In this document: positions 19,372 through 28,601 of the stretch, piece after piece
Position numbering within the stretch: position 1 is the stretch's first letter
How the letters are laid out: each line of letters opens with the position of its first letter
Assembly (NCBI RefSeq): GCF_901447495.1
Contig: NZ_CABDWS010000009.1
Span: forward strand, 1-60,556
Source of the DNA: Haloimpatiens lingqiaonensis
Lineage (GTDB): Bacteria > Bacillota > Clostridia > Clostridiales > Clostridiaceae
DNA length: 60,556 nucleotides
Reading direction: 5' to 3'
Position numbers and translations under genes: made by a program
The notes under the pieces: model-generated
Told to the model about the DNA's origin: nothing
The model's input: only the letters and a program-made list of their open reading frames with translations
Database searches by the model: none

Positions 19372-19927
19372 AAATACTAATCCAATGAAAGTTATAACAG
19401 GACCAGAAACAAGATGGTCATATGCAAATGTTTGGGAAGCAAAATCAATTAACGGTGGTACACCTAAGTTTTCAGTATCACTAATAATTCCAAAGTCAGA
19501 TACTAGAACTCTTAACAAAATTAAGACTGCTATTGAGGCTGCTTATAAAGAAGGCGAAGGTAAATTAAAAGGTAATGGTAAAACTGTACCCCCTCTATCT
19601 TCTATTAAGCAACCATTAAGAGATGGTGATGTTGAAAGACCAGATGATGAAGCTTATGCTAATTCATATTTTGTAAATGCAAATTCAGCAACTGCTCCAG
19701 GTATTGTAGATAGTAATCTTGACCCTATTCTTGATCGCTCTGAAGTTTATAGTGGTGTATATGGCAGAGCTAGTATTAACTTCTATGCCTTTAATAGTAA
19801 CGGAAATAAGGGAATTGCCTGTGGTCTTAACAATCTACAAAAGATTAGAGATGGAGAATCTCTTGGTGGCAAATCAAGAGCTGAGGATGACTTTGCAACT
19901 GATATAGATGATGATTTCCTTTCATAA
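19364..19927 (+). CDS. DUF2815 protein, probable ssDNA-binding protein
   Basis: The 187-residue protein matches DUF2815, which is paired with DUF2800 in many Firmicute phages and resembles phage single-stranded DNA-binding proteins. Recognisable parts are VITGPETRWSYANVWEAKSI at the N-terminus, the repeated short beta-strand pattern, and an acidic C-terminal tail (AEDDFATDIDDDFLS) like that of SSB proteins, which recruits partners. The start overlaps the previous gene by 8 bases with GGAGG upstream. It probably protects ssDNA during replication by the polymerase encoded next. Confidence 0.87.
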   Translation: MSKNTNPMKVITGPETRWSYANVWEAKSINGGTPKFSVSLIIPKSDTRTLNKIKTAIEAAYKEGEGKLKGNGKTVPPLSSIKQPLRDGDVERPDDEAYANSYFVNANSATAPGIVDSNLDPILDRSEVYSGVYGRASINFYAFNSNGNKGIACGLNNLQKIRDGESLGGKSRAEDDFATDIDDDFLS

Positions 19928-19937
19928 AACTTTGAAG

Positions 19938-19960
19938 GCAGCAGGATTAAATCTTGCTGC
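19938..19960 (+). terminator. Hairpin terminator after the DUF2815 gene
   Basis: GCAGCAGGAT and ATCTTGCTGC form a 10-bp stem with a TAA loop, followed by TTTATCTATA. The T run is weak, so it may be a partial terminator or an mRNA-stabilising hairpin. Confidence 0.45.
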
Positions 19961-19989
19961 TTTATCTATATCTAAGAAAGGAGAATTAA

Positions 19990-21930
19990 ATGAAAACATT
20001 AGAAATTGATATAGAAACTTTTAGTAGCATCAATCTTTCAAAATCTGGAGTTTATAGATATGTTGAATCTCTTGATTTTGAAATTTTACTATTTGCTTAT
20101 TCCATTGATGGCGGGGATGTTAAAGTCATTGATTTAGCAATGGGTGAAAAGATACCAATAGAAATTTTAGATGCATTAACTGACCCTAATATTATTAAAT
20201 GGGCCTTCAATGCTAACTTTGAACGCATTTGTCTATCTAGGTACCTGGGATACCCTACTGGAAAATATCTTGACCCTTCATCATGGAGATGCTCTATGAT
20301 TTGGTCTGCTTATATGGGACTTCCCCTTTCTCTTGAAGGTGTTGGTACAGTTTTAGGACTTGAAAAACAGAAGCTTAAAGAAGGAAAAGATTTAATAAGG
20401 TACTTTTGTACTCCTTGTAAGCCTACTAAAACAAATGGTAAAAGAACTAGAAATCATCCCTACCATGACCTTGAAAAATGGTCAACTTTTAAAGAATATA
20501 ACAAACGTGATGTGGAGACGGAACTAGAAATTCAAATGAAACTCTCGAAATTTCCTGTTCCCGAACATATATGGCATGAATATCACTTAGACCAGGAAAT
20601 TAATGATAGAGGTGTACTTCTTGATTTAGATTTTATAAAGAATGCAATAGAAATTGGCGACCACTCTCGTACTAAATTAATTGATGAAATGAAAGCATTA
20701 ACAAATCTTGATAATCCAAATTCAGTACAACAATTAAAAGGTTGGCTCTCTGAAAATGGTCTTGAAACTGAAAGCCTTGGAAAAAAGATTGTTTCAGAAT
20801 TATTAGAAACAGCTACTGGAGATTTATCAAAGGTTTTAACTCTTAGGCAGCAAATTTCAAAATCATCCGTTAAGAAATATCAAACTATGGAAAATGCTGT
20901 AGGCTCTGATAATCGTGCTAGAGGAATGTTTCAATTTTATGGTGCAAATAGGACAGGAAGATTTGCAGGTAGAATTTTGCAACCTCAGAACCTTCCTAGA
21001 AACAATATTCCTGATTTATATGAAGCTAGAGAATTAGTTCACACAAACAATATAACTGCATTAGATATGCTTTATGATTCTATCCCAGAAGTTTTATCCC
21101 AGCTTATTCGTACATCCTTTATTCCAAAGGCTAATCATAAATTTATAGTCGCAGATTTTTCTTCTATTGAAAGAGTTGTTCTAGCTTGGCTTGCAGGTGA
21201 AAAGTGGGTTCTTGATGCCTATGAAAGAAAAGAAGATTTATATATTGCTACTGCAAGTCAAATGTTTGATGTTCCTATTGAAAAAATAGATAAAAAGAGT
21301 CCCTTAAGAGATAAAGGGAAAGTAGCCGACCTGGCCTGTGGTTACGGCGGCTCCGTTGGTGCATTAATTTCTATGGGTGCTCTTGATATGGGACTTGAAG
21401 AATATGAGCTTAAACCCCTAGTTGACTCCTGGAGACTTGCCAATTCTAATATAGTTAATTTTTGGTGGGATGTTGATAGAGTAGTTCTTAAAACTGTCAG
21501 AGAAAGAACTACTACCACTACTCATGGCATTGAGTTTTCTTATAAAAGCGGAATGTTATTTATTACCCTCCCCTCTGGTAGGCAACTATCCTATGTTAAA
21601 CCCAAAATTGGAGTCAGTAAGTTTGGCTCAGATTGTGTAACTTATGAGGGTCTTGGTGGAACTAAGAAATGGGAAAGGATACAGTCCTATGGACCAAAGT
21701 TTGTGGAAAATATTGTTCAAGCAATTAGTAGAGATATTCTAATTTTTTCTATGGAGAAATTAAGACATTTTTCTATAGTAATGCATATTCATGATGAGAT
21801 TATTATTGAGGCTGAAAAACATATAACTGTAGATGAGATATGTAAAATAATGTGTGAAACTCCTCCATGGTCAAAGGGCTTACAACTCCGAGCTGAAGGC
21901 TTTGAAGGAAACTTTTACAAAAAAGATTAA
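19990..21930 (+). CDS. Phage A-family DNA polymerase
   Basis: The 646-residue protein replicates phage DNA. The N-terminal 3'-5' exonuclease domain begins EIDIETFSSI (catalytic D and E near residues 6-8). The polymerase domain shows motif A as VADFSSIERVVLAWLAGE near 387, a fingers region with the lysine and tyrosine pattern (KGKVADLACGYGGS), and motif C as HIHDEIIIEA near 600. There is no 5' nuclease domain, which is normal for phage forms of this length. The start is the ATG after AAAGGAG. It belongs to the replication block with the DUF2815 and primase genes. Confidence 0.92.
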   Translation: MKTLEIDIETFSSINLSKSGVYRYVESLDFEILLFAYSIDGGDVKVIDLAMGEKIPIEILDALTDPNIIKWAFNANFERICLSRYLGYPTGKYLDPSSWRCSMIWSAYMGLPLSLEGVGTVLGLEKQKLKEGKDLIRYFCTPCKPTKTNGKRTRNHPYHDLEKWSTFKEYNKRDVETELEIQMKLSKFPVPEHIWHEYHLDQEINDRGVLLDLDFIKNAIEIGDHSRTKLIDEMKALTNLDNPNSVQQLKGWLSENGLETESLGKKIVSELLETATGDLSKVLTLRQQISKSSVKKYQTMENAVGSDNRARGMFQFYGANRTGRFAGRILQPQNLPRNNIPDLYEARELVHTNNITALDMLYDSIPEVLSQLIRTSFIPKANHKFIVADFSSIERVVLAWLAGEKWVLDAYERKEDLYIATASQMFDVPIEKIDKKSPLRDKGKVADLACGYGGSVGALISMGALDMGLEEYELKPLVDSWRLANSNIVNFWWDVDRVVLKTVRERTTTTTHGIEFSYKSGMLFITLPSGRQLSYVKPKIGVSKFGSDCVTYEGLGGTKKWERIQSYGPKFVENIVQAISRDILIFSMEKLRHFSIVMHIHDEIIIEAEKHITVDEICKIMCETPPWSKGLQLRAEGFEGNFYKKD

Positions 21931-21936
21931 AAAACT

Positions 21937-21988
21937 ACTACGGAATTTGGCAGGTACTGTCCTTTAGTTAATAAGGGCATTACCTGCC
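21937..21988 (+). repeat. ACTACGG-hairpin element, copy 2
   Basis: ACTACGGAATT precedes an outer stem GGCAGGTA (21949-21956) / TACCTGCC (21981-21988). The loop starts CTGTCCTTTAG and contains an inner CCTTA/TAAGG stem. It sits between the polymerase gene and the zinc-ribbon gene. The conserved blocks ACTACGGAWTT and GTCCTTTAG are shared with the other copies, while the stem bases differ and keep pairing. Confidence 0.65.
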
Positions 21989-22012
21989 TATTAAATTTTT
22001 GGAGGTGTTTTT

Positions 22013-22246
22013 ATGTTTTATGTAAAAGAAAAAGTCAGCCCTTCAGTTGATGTAACTGTAGATATCCATGATGACAATGTCTTTTGTACCTGTCCTAATT
22101 GTGGGTGCGAAGTGGAAATTGACTTAGTGGAGCTCTTTAGTAATGGCGAAGGTGATTTGTATGGCACATCTGTATATTGCAGTGAATGTAGCAAAACAAA
22201 ATTAAAAGAGTTAAAGAAGCGAGGTATCCAATATGACAATAAGTAA
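22013..22246 (+). CDS. Small zinc-ribbon phage protein
   Basis: The 77-residue protein contains two cysteine pairs, CTCPNCGCEV and YCSECSKTK, with spacing of a zinc ribbon. The N-terminus (MFYVKEKVSPSVDVTVDIHD) looks like beta strands. No family assignment is certain. It may bind DNA or a partner in the replication block. The ATG follows GGAGGTG, and the end overlaps the next gene by 14 bases. Confidence 0.65.
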   Translation: MFYVKEKVSPSVDVTVDIHDDNVFCTCPNCGCEVEIDLVELFSNGEGDLYGTSVYCSECSKTKLKELKKRGIQYDNK

Positions 22247-22628
22247 ATTTAATCAAGAAGGATACTATGACCCTACTCCTTATGAAGCTTTAAAGAAAAA
22301 ATATCTTCCCCTTGTTTATATTGCCTCTCCCTTCTCAGGTGATATGGAAAGAAATATTAAAAAGGCTCAGGGCTATTGTAGGTTTGCTATAAGTAAAGGA
22401 TATATTCCTATAGCTCCTCACCTGCACTACCCTCAATTTTTAGATGATGAAGATCCTGAGGAAAGAGAACTTGGACTCCGCTTTGCTCTTATACTACTTG
22501 GCAAATGTGAAGAATTGTGGGTCTTTGATAGAGTTTCTAAGGGAATGGCTGAAGAAATTGCTAAAGCCAAAAGAAGAAATATGCCAATAAGATACTTTAA
22601 TTCTAGATGCGAGGAGGTTACAGAATGA
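22233..22628 (+). CDS. DUF4406 / nucleoside deoxyribosyltransferase-like protein
   Basis: The 131-residue protein has VYIASPFSGDMERNIKKAQG near residue 27 and IPIAPHLHYPQFL, the pattern of the DUF4406 branch of the nucleoside 2-deoxyribosyltransferase fold, with ELWVFDRVSKGMAEEIAKAK as the C-terminal conserved segment. Relatives cleave or transfer nucleobases. A role in phage nucleotide metabolism or in making modified bases is inferred. It is translationally coupled to the antirepressor gene by an ATGA overlap. Confidence 0.85.
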   Translation: MTISKFNQEGYYDPTPYEALKKKYLPLVYIASPFSGDMERNIKKAQGYCRFAISKGYIPIAPHLHYPQFLDDEDPEERELGLRFALILLGKCEELWVFDRVSKGMAEEIAKAKRRNMPIRYFNSRCEEVTE

Positions 22629-23263
22629 ATGAACTAATTGTAATTGATTATAAAAATAATATTCCTACAGTAAATGGTCGTGAACTTCATGAGGCATTAA
22701 AAGTTGAAACTAGATATAATGATTGGTTTTCAAGAATGTGCAAATACGGCTTTATAGAGGGAAAAGACTATTACTCAATTTTGAGTAATAGGTCTGACGG
22801 TCTTCCTGGTAAGCCTAGAATCGACCACTCCCTAACCATTTCTATGGCAAAAGAAATCTGTATGCTCCAAAGAAGTGAAATGGGGAAAAAGTTTAGGCAG
22901 TATTTTATCTCCATTGAAGAAGCATGGAACTCCCCTGAAAAAATTATGGAACGTGCTTTATTAATAGCTCAGCAAAAAGCAAGGGAAGCTGAAATAAAAA
23001 TACTTGCTTTATCAGAAGAAAACGAAAGTCTTGAAATTGCTTTAAATACCTCCCTCAAGTTTTATACCGTAGCCAAGTACAATAATGTTTTCAACATGGG
23101 TTGGAATTTAAAAGAATGTCAAAGTATCGGTAAAAGATTATCTGCATACTGTAGGTGCCACTCTATTGAAATAAGAAAATGTGAAACAAATGATGAAAGA
23201 TTTGGAACAGTAAATAGTTATCCATTAACTGCTTGGGAGGACTTTTTGGAGGTGCTTGAGTGA
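22625..23263 (+). CDS. AntA/AntB-type phage antirepressor
   Basis: I place the start at the ATG of 22625, which overlaps the previous stop as ATGA and follows GAGGAGG, giving 212 residues. The N-terminal domain (VNGRELHEALKVETRYNDWF, then GFIEGKDYYSIL and DHSLTISMAKEICMLQRSE) is the AntA/AntB antirepressor domain. The middle is a coiled-coil stretch, and the C-terminus has a KilA-C or P22-type domain-like segment (SIGKRLSAYCRCHSIEIRKC). Antirepressors bind and inactivate lysogeny repressors. No CI-type repressor is visible nearby, so its target is open. Confidence 0.85.
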   Translation: MNELIVIDYKNNIPTVNGRELHEALKVETRYNDWFSRMCKYGFIEGKDYYSILSNRSDGLPGKPRIDHSLTISMAKEICMLQRSEMGKKFRQYFISIEEAWNSPEKIMERALLIAQQKAREAEIKILALSEENESLEIALNTSLKFYTVAKYNNVFNMGWNLKECQSIGKRLSAYCRCHSIEIRKCETNDERFGTVNSYPLTAWEDFLEVLE

Positions 23264-25506
23264 TTAAATTTACCCTATACTCATCAAATATTACAGGTAA
23301 TCTTTCAAACTGCATCTACCCTAAAGAAGTTTTAGTAACGGATGAAGTATCTATGGCAGATGCAATTAAATATGACCATGTTTCAGCCAAATTTAAAAAT
23401 AATTATAGAAGTTCAGCTAACTTTATTAAAGCTGATAATGCTGTACTTGATTGTGATAATGACCATTCAGACGATCCAAATGACTGGGTTACTGTTAAAG
23501 ATGTGGCTACAACTTTTGAAGATATCCCCTTTGTAGCTATCTATAGTAGAAACCATATGAAACAAAAAGGAAAAAGAACCCCAAGGCCAAGATTTCATAT
23601 TTATTTCATGATTAAAGAAATTACTAATTCAAATGAATATGCAAATTTAAAACAAAAAATAGCTAGGTCCTTCCCCTACTTTGATAACAATGCTCTTGAT
23701 AGTGCTAGATTTATCTTTGGTACTAGCTCTCCAAATATAGAAATTCATGACGGTAATAAAAGTATTGAAGAATATCTTGATGCTGCAAGTTTTGAAGATT
23801 GGGATGACTCTACTGAAGAAATACAGGAAGGTTCTAGAAATAGTACCCTGTCCCGTTATGCTGGAAAAATTATAGTACGTCTTGGAAATACAGATGAAGC
23901 CTATGCCCTCTTTTTAAAAGAAGCAGAAAAATGTAATCCACCCTTAGATGAAGATGAATTAGATCTTATATGGCATAGTGCTATTAATTTTGGCAAAAGA
24001 ATTTCTTCACAAGAAGGATATATTCCTCCAGAAGATTATGGCAGTGAAATACTTCTTAAACCTAGTGATTTTTCAGATGTAGGTCAAGCTATTGTACTTT
24101 CTGAAGAATATAAAGAATTTCTTAGATACTCCCCTTCTACCGATTTCTTAGTATATAACGGTAGCTTTTGGGAGGAATCAAAACCAAAAGCACAGGCTAT
24201 TGCACAAGAATTAACCACCAGACAGCTTAAAGAAGCAGAAATTGAAATTAATAATGCTTTAAATGAAATGTCTGATAGTGGTGCTTTAAATATTGTTATG
24301 GAAAAGGGAACTAAAAAGGCAGCAAAGGATTTTAATGAAGTTCAAGATGAATCTTTTAAAAGATATGAATCTGCTATGGCCTATAAAAAATATGTAATTA
24401 CTAGAAGGGATTCTAAGAAAATATCATCAGCATTAAAGGAAGCACAGCCTATGCTTGAGATTTTACCTAAGGATCTTGATATTGATGGTTTTTTATTAAA
24501 TACACCAAAGGCTACCTTCGACCTTAGAAAAGGTATTGATTCCAAAATGGGTCCTAGCTATTCTTACTTTATTACAAAGCAAACAAGTGTAAACCCTAAT
24601 GATAAAGGTATGGACAAATGGCTTGATGCCATTGATGTATTCTTTTGTAAGGATAAAAGTTTAATTGAATATGTTCAAAGAATTGTAGGACTCGCTGCCA
24701 TAGGCAAAGTTTATGTAGAAGCCTTAATTATAGCCTACGGTGAAGGCCGTAATGGCAAATCGACTTTTTGGAATGCCATCGCCAGGGTTTTAGGAAGCTA
24801 TAGTGGCAATATTTCAGCCGACATCTTAACTGTTGGTTGTAGAAGAAATGTTAAACCAGAACTGGCTGAAGCAAAGGGCAAAAGGCTCCTTATTGCTGCA
24901 GAGCTTGAGGAAGGCATGAGGCTTAATACTTCTAATATTAAACAGCTCTGTTCTACTGACGAAATATATGCAGAGAAAAAATATAAAGACCCTTTCAGCT
25001 ATATTCCTACCCACACCTTAGTTTTATATACAAACCACCTGCCAAAGGTTGGAGCTATTGATGAGGGAACTTGGCGAAGGCTTATAGTTATTCCCTTTGA
25101 AGCAAAAATTGAAGGAAGTAATGATATAAAGAATTACACTGACTATCTAGTTGAAAATGCAGGTGGTGCAATTCTTACTTGGATAATTGAGGGTGCAAAA
25201 AAGGTTATTGATGATGATTACAATATAAGTCCACCTAAAAAAGTTAAAGACGCCATTAATATTTACAAGGAAAATAATAACTGGCTTCATCATTTTTTAG
25301 AAGAATGTTGTGAAATTGATGAAACCTATATGGCTAAATCGGGAGAGGTCTATGATGAATACCGAGCCTTTTGCCTTAGAATCGGTGAATTTACAAGAAG
25401 TACAACTGACTTCTATACTACTCTGGATTCACAAAACTTTGAAAGAAAAAGAACCAGTAAAGGAGTCATGGTAAAAGGATTAAGATTAAAATCAGAATTC
25501 CTATAA
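23260..25506 (+). CDS. Phage primase/helicase of the P4/D5 type
   Basis: The 748-residue protein combines an N-terminal primase-like region (residues 1-180, with AVLDCDNDHSDDPNDW near 66 carrying acidic residues) and a C-terminal superfamily 3 helicase with Walker A GEGRNGKSTFW near 495, a motif B region with LLIAAELEEG, and the TLVLYTNHLPKV sensor. It unwinds and primes phage DNA. The start is a GTG that overlaps the previous stop (GTGA). A middle segment of charged helices links the two parts. It is a complete gene. Confidence 0.9.
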   Translation: MIKFTLYSSNITGNLSNCIYPKEVLVTDEVSMADAIKYDHVSAKFKNNYRSSANFIKADNAVLDCDNDHSDDPNDWVTVKDVATTFEDIPFVAIYSRNHMKQKGKRTPRPRFHIYFMIKEITNSNEYANLKQKIARSFPYFDNNALDSARFIFGTSSPNIEIHDGNKSIEEYLDAASFEDWDDSTEEIQEGSRNSTLSRYAGKIIVRLGNTDEAYALFLKEAEKCNPPLDEDELDLIWHSAINFGKRISSQEGYIPPEDYGSEILLKPSDFSDVGQAIVLSEEYKEFLRYSPSTDFLVYNGSFWEESKPKAQAIAQELTTRQLKEAEIEINNALNEMSDSGALNIVMEKGTKKAAKDFNEVQDESFKRYESAMAYKKYVITRRDSKKISSALKEAQPMLEILPKDLDIDGFLLNTPKATFDLRKGIDSKMGPSYSYFITKQTSVNPNDKGMDKWLDAIDVFFCKDKSLIEYVQRIVGLAAIGKVYVEALIIAYGEGRNGKSTFWNAIARVLGSYSGNISADILTVGCRRNVKPELAEAKGKRLLIAAELEEGMRLNTSNIKQLCSTDEIYAEKKYKDPFSYIPTHTLVLYTNHLPKVGAIDEGTWRRLIVIPFEAKIEGSNDIKNYTDYLVENAGGAILTWIIEGAKKVIDDDYNISPPKKVKDAINIYKENNNWLHHFLEECCEIDETYMAKSGEVYDEYRAFCLRIGEFTRSTTDFYTTLDSQNFERKRTSKGVMVKGLRLKSEFL

Positions 25507-25526
25507 ATAGCTATTTCCCTCAAAAG

Positions 25527-25627
25527 TGTAGATCAATGTATCTCTCTATTACAACTTTTTCATATAGATAAAAATAAAATATAAAAATATATATATAAGT
25601 TATATAGGTAACCTTCATTGATCTACA
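25527..25627. repeat. Inverted repeat TGTAGATCAATG, arms 77 bp apart
   Basis: TGTAGATCAATG (25527-25538) and CATTGATCTACA (25616-25627) are perfect 12-bp inverted copies enclosing a very AT-rich tract of about 77 bases (ATATATATAAG). The gap 25507-25742 has no gene. The layout would suit a replication origin or a binding site next to the primase gene, but this is inference. Confidence 0.5.
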
Positions 25628-25742
25628 TACCTACAAAATTTACTGATGAATCTAACTCCCCCAAACACTGATGAATAAAGGGTTTGGAGATATAAATCAA
25701 ATTTGAAATTCATCATTAAAATATTTAGCAAGGTGAATGTCT

Positions 25743-26033
25743 ATGAAAGAAAAAACAATCGAACAAAAGCTTGTAAAAGAAATTAAATTATTAAAGGGTC
25801 TATGTTTAAAGCTTTCTTGTCCTGGATTTGCTGGAATGCCTGATAGACTTATCCTTCTTCCTAAAAGAAAGATTGGGTTTGTAGAAGTTAAAAGACAAGG
25901 TGAAAAGCCTAGACCCCTTCAAGTGTCAAGACATAATCTTTTGAAGAAATTAGGTTTTAAAGTTTTTGTCCTTGATGATGAAAAGCAAATAAAAGAAATA
26001 ATTGAAGAAATCCTAGGAGGTGATGCCAAATGA
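25743..26033 (+). CDS. VRR-NUC phage nuclease
   Basis: The small 96-residue protein is a stand-alone VRR-NUC domain: KLSCPGFAGMPDRLILLPKR, then GFVEVKRQGEKPRPLQ, giving the D...E-x-K catalytic core of the PD-(D/E)XK fold, with the glutamine-containing QVSRHNLLKKLGF that follows. It acts on branched or nicked DNA. I prefer the ATG at 25743, 7 bases after AAGGTG, over one two codons upstream. The stop overlaps the helicase start as ATGA. Confidence 0.88.
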   Translation: MKEKTIEQKLVKEIKLLKGLCLKLSCPGFAGMPDRLILLPKRKIGFVEVKRQGEKPRPLQVSRHNLLKKLGFKVFVLDDEKQIKEIIEEILGGDAK

Positions 26034-27399
26034 AGTTCATACCCCATGATTATCAGAGATATGCTACTGAATATATTGAAAGTAAGCCTATCTCAGCTAT
26101 ATTTTTGGATATGGGCTTAGGTTAGGAAAAACAGTTCTAACTCTTACAGCTTTAAATAATTTGTTATTTGATAGCTTTGATGCACATAAGGTTTTAGTTA
26201 TAGCACCACTTCGGGTTGCCAGGGATACATGGCCTGCAGAAATTGAAAAATGGAATCACCTAAAAGATTTAAAATATTCTATTGCCATAGGAAGTGAAAA
26301 GAAAAGAATATCAGCTTTAATGGAAAAAGCAGATATTTATATTATAAATCGTGAAAATGTAAAGTGGCTTATAGAAGATAGCTCTCTCCCCTTTGACTTT
26401 GACACAGTAATTATTGATGAACTTTCATCCTTTAAAAATCACCAGGCCAAACGCTTCCGTTCCTTAATGAAAGTAAGACCAAAGATTAAAAGGATTGTAG
26501 GACTTACTGGAACCCCAGCATCTAATGGACTTATGGATTTATGGGCTGAATTTAGGCTTTTAGATATGGGAGAAAGACTTGGTAAATTCATTGGAAAATA
26601 TAGAGAAGAATATTTTGTCCCTGATAAAAGAAATCAGCAAATTATCTTTTCATATAAGCCAAAGCTTGGTGCTGAAAAAGCTATATATAATAAGATTTCA
26701 GATATAACCATCAGCATGAAAGGGTCTGATTATCTTAAACTTCCAGAGTTAATTGTAAATAAGGTAGAAGTTAATCTTTCTGAAAAAGAAATTAAAACCC
26801 TAGATACAATGAAAAAAGATTTAGTGGCAACTATTGATCAAGATGAAATCACTGCTTCTAATGCTGCAGCTCTTTCTAACAAACTTCTTCAAATGGCAAA
26901 TGGAGCTGTTTATGATGATAACCAAAACGTGATACACATTCACGATAGAAAGCTGGATGCTTTAGAAGATTTGATTGAATCTGCCAATGGTAAACCTGTT
27001 TTAATAGCCTATTGGTTTAAACATGACTTGAAAAGAATATCTAAGAAATTTGATGTTAAGCAAATAAAGACATCTAATGATATTAAGAATTGGAACAGTG
27101 GACAAATACCAATAGCTCTTATCCACCCTGCTTCTGCTGGACATGGACTTAATCTACAAACTGGTGGCTCCACTCTTATATGGTTTGGCCTTACCTGGAG
27201 TCTAGAGTTATATCAGCAAACCAATGCAAGACTCTGGAGGCAAGGGCAAACAGACACCGTTGTTATCCACCACCTATTATCAAAAGATACTATTGATGAA
27301 CAAGTAATGAAAGCACTTCAAGGTAAAGATGATATCCAATCCGCTTTAATAAATGCTGTTAAAGTAAATCTACAGACTGGAGGAAATAAAAATGGATGA
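26030..27399 (+). pseudogene. SNF2-type phage helicase, frameshifted by a 5-bp duplication
   Basis: The frame starts at 26030 (MKFIPHDYQRYATEYIESKP, a helicase Q-like region) and stops after 31 codons at 26123. TTAGG is present twice in tandem (26117-26121 and 26122-26126); with one copy the sequence reads DMGLGKTVL, the Walker A motif of SNF2 helicases. After the break the family sequence runs on: VIDELSSFKN (motif II), GLTGTPASNGLMDL, and the C-terminal motifs HPASAGHGLNL and QTNARLWRQGQ. In SNF2 terms all motifs are present, so the gene was recently intact. An internal restart at 26161 would lack the ATP-binding loop. This is best read as a slippage mutation. Confidence 0.9.
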
Positions 27400-27610
27400 T
27401 AAATATGAAGATTTAGCAAATGCCATTGTTATTACAGCAGTTAAAGATTATAGGGATGTATTAAAAAAACTAAAAAAGCATCCGAATAGTAGCTATTTGC
27501 AGCATACAAAGAATGAAATTGAACGGTTTTTCCGTTCTAAATGGTACTCCGTGCTTACTGATATAGATCCAGAATTCCTTATAAAAAAGCTTAATGAGGA
27601 GGTCATATAA
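27392..27610 (+). CDS. Small hypothetical phage protein
   Basis: The 72-residue protein (MDDKYEDLANAIVITAVKDY to IKKLNEEVI) is helical and charged, with ERFFRSKWYSVLTDIDPEFL near the C-terminus. I do not know its function. Similar small proteins lie between the helicase and DUF1492 genes in clostridial prophages. The start overlaps the helicase stop by 8 bases with GGAGG upstream, and the stop touches the next start (TAATG). Confidence 0.65.
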   Translation: MDDKYEDLANAIVITAVKDYRDVLKKLKKHPNSSYLQHTKNEIERFFRSKWYSVLTDIDPEFLIKKLNEEVI

Positions 27611-28026
27611 TGACAGCAAAAGAATATTTAAGTAAAGCCTATAGGCTAGACCAAAGGATAAATAGTAAACTGGAGCAGGTGGCTTCACTTAATGAATTGG
27701 CTATGAAAGCCACTTCTACCCTATCAGATATGCCAAAGAATCCAAGTGGGACAACTTCTAAAATGGAAGATGTCATCTGTAAGATTATAGATTTACAGAA
27801 TGAAATTAATAAAGACATTGATGAATTAGTAGATTTAAAGAAAAACATAGTAAATATAGTTAAGGTTGTTCCTAATTCAGAGCATCAAATGGTTTTAGAA
27901 CTTCGTTACCTTTGCTTTAAAACATGGGAGGAAATTGCTGTTGAGATGGGTTATAGTGTTAGAAATATTTATAATTTACATGGTGCAGCTTTAAAAGAAA
28001 TTCCACCAATAAAAACTTTGCAGTGA
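27610..28026 (+). CDS. DUF1492 / ArpU-like phage transcription regulator
   Basis: The 138-residue protein has an N-terminal coiled coil (EYLSKAYRLDQRINSKLEQV) and a C-terminal helix-turn-helix of sigma-70 region 4 type (LELRYLCFKTWEEIAVEMGY, then SVRNIYNLHGAALKEI). DUF1492 and ArpU-type proteins switch on late genes in Firmicute phages. Its position at the end of the early block, ahead of packaging genes and followed by a terminator, fits that role. Confidence 0.85.
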   Translation: MTAKEYLSKAYRLDQRINSKLEQVASLNELAMKATSTLSDMPKNPSGTTSKMEDVICKIIDLQNEINKDIDELVDLKKNIVNIVKVVPNSEHQMVLELRYLCFKTWEEIAVEMGYSVRNIYNLHGAALKEIPPIKTLQ

Positions 28027-28083
28027 ATTTCACTATTTTGCATTAACCTTTTATGATATTATTATAATTAGGAAAATATATTT

Positions 28084-28117
28084 AAAACCTTCACGGGAAA
28101 TCTGTGGAGGTTTTTTT
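28084..28117 (+). terminator. Intrinsic terminator after the early operon
   Basis: AAAACCTTCAC pairs with GTGGAGGTTTT around a 9-base loop, followed by a run of seven T. It ends the early operon after the DUF1492 gene. Confidence 0.75.
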
Positions 28118-28140
28118 ATTTAAAGAATCGAGGTGATTCA

Positions 28141-28494
28141 ATGCCAAGGAAACCTAAGAGACCTTGTTCCTATCCTGGGTGCCCTATCCTAACCGATGAT
28201 AGGTACTGTGAAGAACATAATAGTTTGATGAACAGGAACTACAACAAGTACCAGCGGGACCCACAGTCAAACAAAAGGTATGGTAGGTCTTGGAAGCGGA
28301 TTAGGGACAGATATATTAAACTCCACCCCCTCTGTGAAGAATGTGAGAAGCACGGCCAACTAACTAAGGCTGAAGAAGTCCATCATATCCTCCCCCTATC
28401 CAAAGGTGGAAGCAATGACTTCTCTAACCTAATGAGTCTATGCAAGAGCTGCCACTCAAGCATAACAGCCAAGAGTGGTGACAGGTGGGGGTAG
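28141..28494 (+). CDS. Phage HNH endonuclease
   Basis: The 117-residue protein has zinc-binding cysteines (CSYPGCPILTDDRYCEEH and CEECEKHG) and the HNH core EVHHILPLSKGG near residue 78, then NLMSLCKSCHSSIT. HNH proteins beside the small terminase gene are needed for DNA packaging in cos-type phages such as HK97 relatives. The start follows a GAGGTG site. The order HNH, terS, later terL supports cos-type packaging here. Confidence 0.9.
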   Translation: MPRKPKRPCSYPGCPILTDDRYCEEHNSLMNRNYNKYQRDPQSNKRYGRSWKRIRDRYIKLHPLCEECEKHGQLTKAEEVHHILPLSKGGSNDFSNLMSLCKSCHSSITAKSGDRWG

Positions 28495-28601
28495 TAAATC
28501 TCTAGAACTAAGCATCCTGGACAGCGGCGGGGAGTCCCGTGTAAAAAAATGCAGTTTCAAAGGGGGTAATAGGGCAGCAAAAAAGTGAGGTGTTTTAATA
28601 T
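28495..28601 (+). other. Candidate cos region between HNH and terS
   Basis: The 107-base gap is GC-richer than its surroundings (GCGGCGGGGAGTCCCGTG around 28524-28541) and has no gene. In HNH-dependent cos phages the cohesive-end site lies in this place. The inverted element GGGA/TCCC is present. This is inference from position and composition only. Confidence 0.35.

Noticed and set aside
26111-26130. TTAGG repeat as a telomere-like or phage end signal
   Set aside because: Only two units, inside a coding region, and removal restores Walker A; it is a local duplication.
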